From contig MPUH01000873.1 of the NCBI GenBank assembly GCA_001970955.1, forward strand, positions 1 to 31,163: DNA of 31,163 nt. Reading direction: 5' to 3'. The position numbers and the translations under genes were made by a program. The notes under the pieces were generated by a model. It made no database searches. It was not told where the DNA came from and was given only the letters and a program-made list of their open reading frames with translations. This DNA is from Stentor coeruleus. Taxonomy: Eukaryota; Ciliophora; Heterotrichea; Heterotrichida; Stentoridae. Of this stretch, positions 27,377-31,163 are shown in pieces. Numbering within the stretch: the stretch's first letter is position 1; each line of letters opens with the position of its first letter.

Positions 27377-29939
27377 TGAACTTATTGAAGATTTAATTCA
27401 AAACAAATTAGAATTTATAAGCAAATCCCTTCTTGAAAACTATGAAGATTTTTCATCAAAAATTAATAGTATATGTAATGATTATCTGAAGTATTTCAAC
27501 AAAAAAATTTCTCCAAAAGTGCTCGCACGTGAATTAATTATTGATGCCCATTATTCACTTGCAATAGAAAAAGTAAAGTCTTTTGAGATTTCAAAGTCTA
27601 TGGAATTACTGAAAGATTCATATATTCATCAAGAAAATCTTAAAGGAAAAAATATAATACTCTTTTTTGGGAATACTGGCTCGGGTAAAAGCTCTACAGT
27701 TAGTTACTTTTTAGGTGCAAAACTAAAGCAGTATATTAATAGTGTTGGGGAAAAAGTTTTTGATTTGGATAAATCTTATGAAACGAAGCAGGACTATCCC
27801 AAAATAGGCCAGTCATTAGGAGAATCTGAAACTCTTTATGCACAAGGATATATGATAGATGAATCAAATAATACTTATTTAGTAGATCCTCCTGGCTTTA
27901 ATGATACTCGTGGAGGGCATCATGAACTTTGCACTAATATAAGCATCGATCAGACTGTTTTAAATTCTTCATCAATTCAATCTATTGTAATTGTAATACC
28001 GATTCAATCATTTTTAACAGATAGGGGAAATCCAATATATGAACTTATACTAACAGTCAGAGAAAGATTTTCTAAGGTATTTATAAAAGATTCAGAGGAA
28101 AATTCAAAACTGTTTATTGCTATTACAAAAGTATCTCAAGTATCCTCTGGAATATTTAGCAAAATGAAAGATGGAACACGATTTTTAGAATTATATAGGG
28201 AATCAATTAAAAAAATTAGTGAGCTTAAATTAGATACTAATTATGATCAATTACAAATTGAAGCATTAACTAAAAGAAGCGAAATGTGGCATACTTTTAA
28301 ATATCTACATGAAATTAAGCATATAGATTTTATTGATCTACTTAATGCGAGGCAACGTAAAATTATTCTTGAAAAATATATGCAAAATAAAGAGCCAATA
28401 AATAAGGAATTTTATTGTCAAATAATGGAAGAGGGAAATATGAATTATAAACTTGGGAATTGCATAAGCATGTCTACTCATACTTGGATTACACTTATAT
28501 TTGAAAAATATTTAAATGATCTTCCACAAACCATTAAAGAAAAAACAGAGAAAAAAATATCAATAAATAATTTAATAGAAAATAAAGAAAGAGATATTGA
28601 AAGAAGTAAAAAAAGCATTGAAAATAATAATGAGCAAATAAATAAATGCAAAGCTTTGATAGACACTTTAGCCAATATGCTTGAGAAGCCAACATTTGAT
28701 AATCAAGAAATACTTGAAAATATAGGAAAAAAGTTAAATGTTATTAGCTCGAAGCTTGCTGAAGATATATTGTCAAATATTAAATTTAAAGAAAATGCTT
28801 TAGCAAAGGAAAGAAAAAACTTAAATGAAATTGAAGCAAAGATTATAAGAACTAATAATGAAATGGAAATACTTTCTCAAAATAGAAACCGATTAAATAA
28901 TATAAAAGCAGAATTTGCAAAAGGATATAACGAAGAAATGATTTACACTTCTCATCCAAATCCAGAAGATACTACAACAATTATTACAATTAGAGATGGA
29001 TGCCTAGATAGACAATTCATAGAAATGAGAGATTATAAAGAAGATGAAATTATATCAAAGAAAATAGTTAAAAATAAGGATATGAAAGGAACATACAGTA
29101 TGAATGTACTCATAAAAAAGAACTATAGACTTGTCCCTGAAAATCCTGATCACAAAAAAATTTTCGAGTCAAAAGGAGAGTTTGAAAATTTTAAAGCAAT
29201 ATTATCATATGGAAAGACCCGTCCTAATTATCAAATGAAAGCTCATCCAGATGGTAACTTTGTTATATATTTATTTGAACAAGATTTTGATGGTTATGAG
29301 CCAATGCCATGGATAGATATAAAATGGACCATTCCAAATCTATTTTTCAATGAATGTGAAATAATAAACATAAATTCAGATATAAGCCTTATTGAAACCA
29401 AATATCATAGTTTGGAGAACTCACTTATAATACCTTGCATTGGCGAATATGAGTGCAAACTAAAATCAAAAAATAAAATTAGAACTTTAGAAAAAGAAAT
29501 AAAAAAACTTAATAATGATCACGAAGAAGAAGTTGAGAAAATCAAAAAAGAAGCTTATTGTAATAGCATCAACGAAAAAATTACTTTTTGTCATAAAAGC
29601 ATTAAAAATTGTGAAAATTACATAAAAAATGAAGAAAAAATGATAAATTTGGGCATGAAAGAACTTGAAGAGCTACGATTAAATCTTGAAACAGAATCAA
29701 ATAATCTTAGTGCAGCTTTAATCCAAAAGAAACATTTAGCATTTATAATTTTTACTCAAAGAGAAACTGCAAAAGTTCTTTACAAATTCTCTGAGTTATT
29801 ATGCTCAAATAAAAGCCTGTCTTCAAGCAACAAAAGGAATGAAAGCATATCAAATAATTGCAAAAAGTACTTATATATTTACGATGAAAAAATGGAAGAA
29901 CTGATAAAAATGTCAAAAGAAGATTTAGACTTAGATTAA
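27354..29939 (+). CDS. Large P-loop GTPase with coiled coils
   Basis: An 861-residue frame. Seen: G1 GNTGSGKSS (residues 106-114), possible G2 Thr in GESET (about 160), G3 DPPGFNDTRG (178-187) and a G4-like TKVS at 258-261, where the usual Asp is Ser. This places it near septin/AIG1/Toc-type TRAFAC GTPases; ciliates have many large proteins with a D(T/P)PGF(N)DTRG motif. A long coiled coil follows (about 395-530), then a beta-rich domain (about 535-690, with GKTRPNYQMKAHPDGNFVIY) and a second coiled coil (about 700-790). No membrane helix. Inferred: an oligomerising, membrane- or filament-associated GTPase. The AUG at 27354 lies inside the preceding frame and is probably internal. It is the last gene before the telomere, about 1.2 kb away. 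Ends in TAA. Confidence 0.8.
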   Translation: MKHKKMLNELIEDLIQNKLEFISKSLLENYEDFSSKINSICNDYLKYFNKKISPKVLARELIIDAHYSLAIEKVKSFEISKSMELLKDSYIHQENLKGKNIILFFGNTGSGKSSTVSYFLGAKLKQYINSVGEKVFDLDKSYETKQDYPKIGQSLGESETLYAQGYMIDESNNTYLVDPPGFNDTRGGHHELCTNISIDQTVLNSSSIQSIVIVIPIQSFLTDRGNPIYELILTVRERFSKVFIKDSEENSKLFIAITKVSQVSSGIFSKMKDGTRFLELYRESIKKISELKLDTNYDQLQIEALTKRSEMWHTFKYLHEIKHIDFIDLLNARQRKIILEKYMQNKEPINKEFYCQIMEEGNMNYKLGNCISMSTHTWITLIFEKYLNDLPQTIKEKTEKKISINNLIENKERDIERSKKSIENNNEQINKCKALIDTLANMLEKPTFDNQEILENIGKKLNVISSKLAEDILSNIKFKENALAKERKNLNEIEAKIIRTNNEMEILSQNRNRLNNIKAEFAKGYNEEMIYTSHPNPEDTTTIITIRDGCLDRQFIEMRDYKEDEIISKKIVKNKDMKGTYSMNVLIKKNYRLVPENPDHKKIFESKGEFENFKAILSYGKTRPNYQMKAHPDGNFVIYLFEQDFDGYEPMPWIDIKWTIPNLFFNECEIININSDISLIETKYHSLENSLIIPCIGEYECKLKSKNKIRTLEKEIKKLNNDHEEEVEKIKKEAYCNSINEKITFCHKSIKNCENYIKNEEKMINLGMKELEELRLNLETESNNLSAALIQKKHLAFIIFTQRETAKVLYKFSELLCSNKSLSSSNKRNESISNNCKKYLYIYDEKMEELIKMSKEDLDLD

Positions 29940-30464
29940 AAACTAAATTTCTAGAGTTATTTTACTTTTTAATTATAATTTTTGAGTATTTTATATAATT
30001 ATAAATAGTATATACATATGCTTGATATATTCATTTTGATTTAGCATTATAATCGCTATAATTTATTCAAGACAAGAAATGCTGATATAATAATTTTACT
30101 ATAGTCAAATAGCATATTACCACACTTAAGCTTATCAAAAGCACTATTTTGTCTTGTTTTTATCAATGATTATTTTTTGTTATTGGATATATACTGAAAT
30201 ATTTTCCTACATTTGCATCATAGATATAAATATGATTAAAACTTCTTTTTAATTTACTAATACTAATATGGTGTAAATCCCCATAAGATGAGGCTTCTTG
30301 GTATTAAGAATCAAGCTGAGCCTATTTGCCCCCAAATACATATATTATCCCTACCTAAAGGTTTTATCATGCTTTTGCCTTACCTCTGACTTGCTAAAAG
30401 CTTTGATGTGTGGCAAAACAAGGGTTTTTTTTACGATAAGGCCTGCTAATAGGAGATTAATATA

Positions 30465-30619
30465 CTAATTATCACCGATTTTTGTAATTTTTACAGTCCA
30501 TTTTGTAATATTTATTAGCTAACTAACAACTTTAGGACCTTGTTNCTAACAACTTTAGGACCTTGTTTACGCAAAAGGTAATTTATTATTAGTAAAAAAA
30601 TCTAAATCGGTGAAATTAG
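30465..30619. repeat. Short inverted-repeat (MITE-like) element
   Basis: CTAATTATCACCGATTT at 30465-30481 faces AAATCGGTGAAATTAG at 30604-30619. The arms are inverted and differ by one base of length. About 120 bases lie between them, including the N join, so the true size is about 23 bases smaller. No clear target duplication was found. Confidence 0.5.
30523..30567. repeat. Assembly duplication around a single N (22 bp)
   Basis: Bases 30523-30544 recur exactly at 30546-30567, with N at 30545. Confidence 0.9.
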
Positions 30620-30699
30620 CATCTAAATAAAATCAAGTGAAACTTTTAAAAGGATAATAGATTTAATGTAAGGTTCATATTATGGCCAAAATTTTAGCT

Positions 30700-31031
30700 A
30701 GGATTAAAAAATAAAAATTAAAGCGATAGATAAAATATTTAAGCTTACTCAGAGAGAGTTAGCAAGTATATTTAAAGTCATAAAATCCATAAATTCTAAA
30801 CTCTTTCAAGTTTTATTTTATATAAGATAAAATGTTTACCGACATAACATAATCTCTAAAGCATCAGACTTAAATTTAATAGAGACTGCTTAGAATCTAT
30901 TAAATAACAGAATTCAGAAAGAAGCAGTAAATCATAAGAAAGACTTATCAACACAGTTTAGAGAAATGCATTATATCAAGCGATTTCAATATAATCAATC
31001 ATATATTTGCAGTAAATCTAAAAAAATTTAA
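30700..31031 (+). pseudogene. Tc1/mariner transposase relic, internally deleted
   Basis: Seen: AIDKIFKLTQRELASIFKVI reads like the N-terminal helix-turn-helix of Tc1/mariner transposases. Within 100 bases follows HNIISKASDLNLIETA, then a TAG and NLLNNRIQKEAVNHKKDL. This matches the C-terminal SPDLNPIExxW block, which carries the third catalytic residue. The stop falls at the conserved Trp position. The central catalytic part is missing, so it is a deletion derivative. The proximity to the telomere may reflect relaxed selection there. Confidence 0.6.
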
Positions 31032-31139
31032 TTCTCTATACCTGTATAATAAATGGAAAACTATATTAGTAATAGCGAAATACTCTTTGCGTTAAAAAAG
31101 AAGGAAACTGAAGTTTCAGAGCTACTAAGGTTTAAAAAA

Positions 31140-31163
31140 TGTTAGGGTGTTAGGGTGTTAGGG
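31140..31163 (+). repeat. Telomere: three TGTTAGGG repeats
   Basis: The last 24 bases are three exact TGTTAGGG units (complement CCCTAACA), the telomere repeat reported for Stentor and Blepharisma. The window therefore ends at, or within a few repeats of, a macronuclear chromosome end. Confidence 0.95.

Larger units (their letters stand above)
29940..31139. other. Subtelomeric region without an intact gene
   Basis: 1.2 kb of AT-rich DNA between the GTPase gene and the telomere. A slightly GC-richer part (30260-30450) includes a short hairpin around CTTGGTATTAAGAATCAAG (30297-30315). It also carries an inverted-repeat element (30465-30619), an N with duplicated flanks and a Tc1/mariner relic (30700-31031). 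No complete gene or RNA seen. Confidence 0.6.

Noticed and set aside
30260..30450. A possible tRNA or structured RNA in the GC-richer subtelomeric stretch
   Set aside because: There is a short hairpin, but no tRNA box A/B pattern or cloverleaf could be found.
1..31163. CRISPR arrays, operons, ribosome binding sites or phage genes
   Set aside because: The window is nuclear DNA of a ciliate; repeats present are simple duplications and transposon relics, and genes alternate strands with their own flanks.

Overview
This window is the end of a heterotrich ciliate macronuclear chromosome, most probably Stentor coeruleus. Three observations support this. The last 24 bases are three copies of TGTTAGGG, the heterotrich telomere unit. 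Genes are split by 15-nt introns, and all eight clear examples start GT, end AG and have A at intron position 10. The long ORFs read in the standard code, and no conserved tryptophan needs TGA; Blepharisma, which shares the telomere and tiny introns, reads TGA as Trp and is the less likely alternative. The DNA is strongly AT-rich with compact genes.

Layout. 1-2522: a CFAP97D-like ciliary protein (-), a decayed zinc-finger-like fragment (-) and a Rab5-like GTPase (+) with no C-terminal prenylation cysteines. 2523-4596: gene-poor DNA holding a broken piggyBac transposase. 4597-8767: two tandem minus-strand copies of a three-exon gene joining a seven-helix receptor to a degenerate PIP-kinase domain. 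8768-10870: a scrap of a third receptor-kinase gene and a decayed gene of unknown family. 10871-14924: a 16-repeat WD40 protein (-) divergent from an importin-alpha-like armadillo protein (+). 15122-15697: an unknown small protein (-). 15698-18004: a broken OSGEP/Kae1 copy (-). 18005-22932: an ML-domain secreted protein (-), an unknown three-exon gene (+), an unknown basic protein (-), a CHCHD2/10/Mix17-type twin CX9C protein (+), a coiled-coil protein (+) and proteasome subunit beta-2 (+, three exons). 23457-25064: chaperonin CCT-theta (-). 26093-29939: a large P-loop GTPase with coiled coils, split in two by a one-base frame change in an A7 run. 29940-31163: subtelomeric DNA with a Tc1/mariner relic, an inverted-repeat element and the telomere.

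The housekeeping genes (CCT8, PSMB7, CHCHD2/10, importin-alpha-like) are not an operon; each is its own transcription unit on alternating strands. Three themes stand out. (1) Lineage-specific signalling: duplicated receptor/pseudo-PIP-kinase genes, an unusual Rab5 and a large GTPase. (2) A macronuclear chromosome that still carries decayed transposases and gene copies. (3) A G/C strand skew in intergenic DNA that follows gene orientation. Four single-N positions each lie between two copies of the same 22-58 bp sequence and are almost certainly assembly joins; two of them lengthen predicted proteins.
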